Of a stretch of 5,774 nt of DNA, positions 5,739 to 5,774 are shown piece by piece. The stretch comes from Bacteroidales bacterium 45-6 (GTDB lineage Bacteria; Bacteroidota; Bacteroidia; Bacteroidales; Dysgonomonadaceae): positions 1-5,774 of the forward strand of contig MKRS01000657.1 of NCBI GenBank assembly GCA_001897035.1, in the 5' to 3' direction. Each line of letters opens with the position of its first letter. Within the stretch, counting starts at the first letter, position 1. Under the pieces are notes generated by a model. It worked only from the letters and a program-made list of their open reading frames with translations, made no database searches and was not told the DNA's origin. A program made the translations under genes and the position numbers.

Positions 5739-5774
5739 ACAGATTATAAATTTAAATGACTCTTTAAATACTTT

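Larger units (their letters stand above)
5478..5774. other. Non-coding region right of the deaminase gene
   Basis: About 300 bp with no credible coding frame; the ATG at 5756 hits TAA after three codons. It is AT-rich with long T tracts (5591-5596 and 5608-5615) and holds two promoter candidates facing away from each other plus two small dyads, listed separately. It separates the deaminase gene from a presumed rightward gene beyond the window. Confidence 0.6.

Noticed and set aside
1..5774. CRISPR array, insertion sequence, tRNA/rRNA, toxin-antitoxin or defence genes
   Set aside because: No spaced direct repeats, terminal inverted repeats with a transposase, cloverleaf-like sequence or relevant protein motifs were seen on either strand.

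Overview
The window looks like chromosomal DNA of a member of the Bacteroidota. The basis is the promoters and the gene content: several gaps carry the TAnnTTTG -7 element typical of this phylum, most genes lack a usable Shine-Dalgarno sequence, and the leftmost gene is an LtaS-like membrane protein of the kind common in these Gram-negatives. I cannot name a genus.

Layout from left to right. (1) Bases 1-717, minus strand: the first 239 residues of a polytopic membrane protein, the LtaS-like (alkaline phosphatase/sulfatase superfamily) transferase. Its catalytic domain lies off the left edge. (2) Bases 718-986: a divergent intergenic region with one TAnnTTTG promoter firing left and one firing right. 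(3) 987-2111, plus: a GT4-type retaining glycosyltransferase. (4) 2112-2304: a gap with an AT-rich hairpin, a 7-bp dyad and a promoter. (5) 2305-3366 and 3368-4450, plus: two GT9 (heptosyltransferase-family) glycosyltransferases separated by one base, clearly co-transcribed. (6) 4461-5477, minus: an adenine deaminase of the adenosine/AMP deaminase family, convergent with the GT9 pair and only 10 bp away. (7) 5478-5774: non-coding, with a leftward promoter candidate, two small dyads and a rightward TAnnTTTG box aimed at a gene beyond the window.

The three glycosyltransferases most simply form a surface-polysaccharide or LPS-core assembly module. They would add heptose-like and other sugars on the cytoplasmic face of the inner membrane. 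The LtaS-like protein next door could decorate a surface glycan or lipid with a phospho-alcohol group on the periplasmic side; that link is inferred from proximity only. The adenine deaminase is a purine-salvage enzyme and looks like an unrelated neighbour.

I found no CRISPR array, insertion sequence, tRNA, rRNA, toxin-antitoxin pair or defence system, and no clear undescribed system. The observations most worth a check are the re-assigned start of the GT4 gene, the dyad over the GT9 promoter, the cysteine quartet in the first GT9, and the adenine rather than adenosine specificity of the deaminase.
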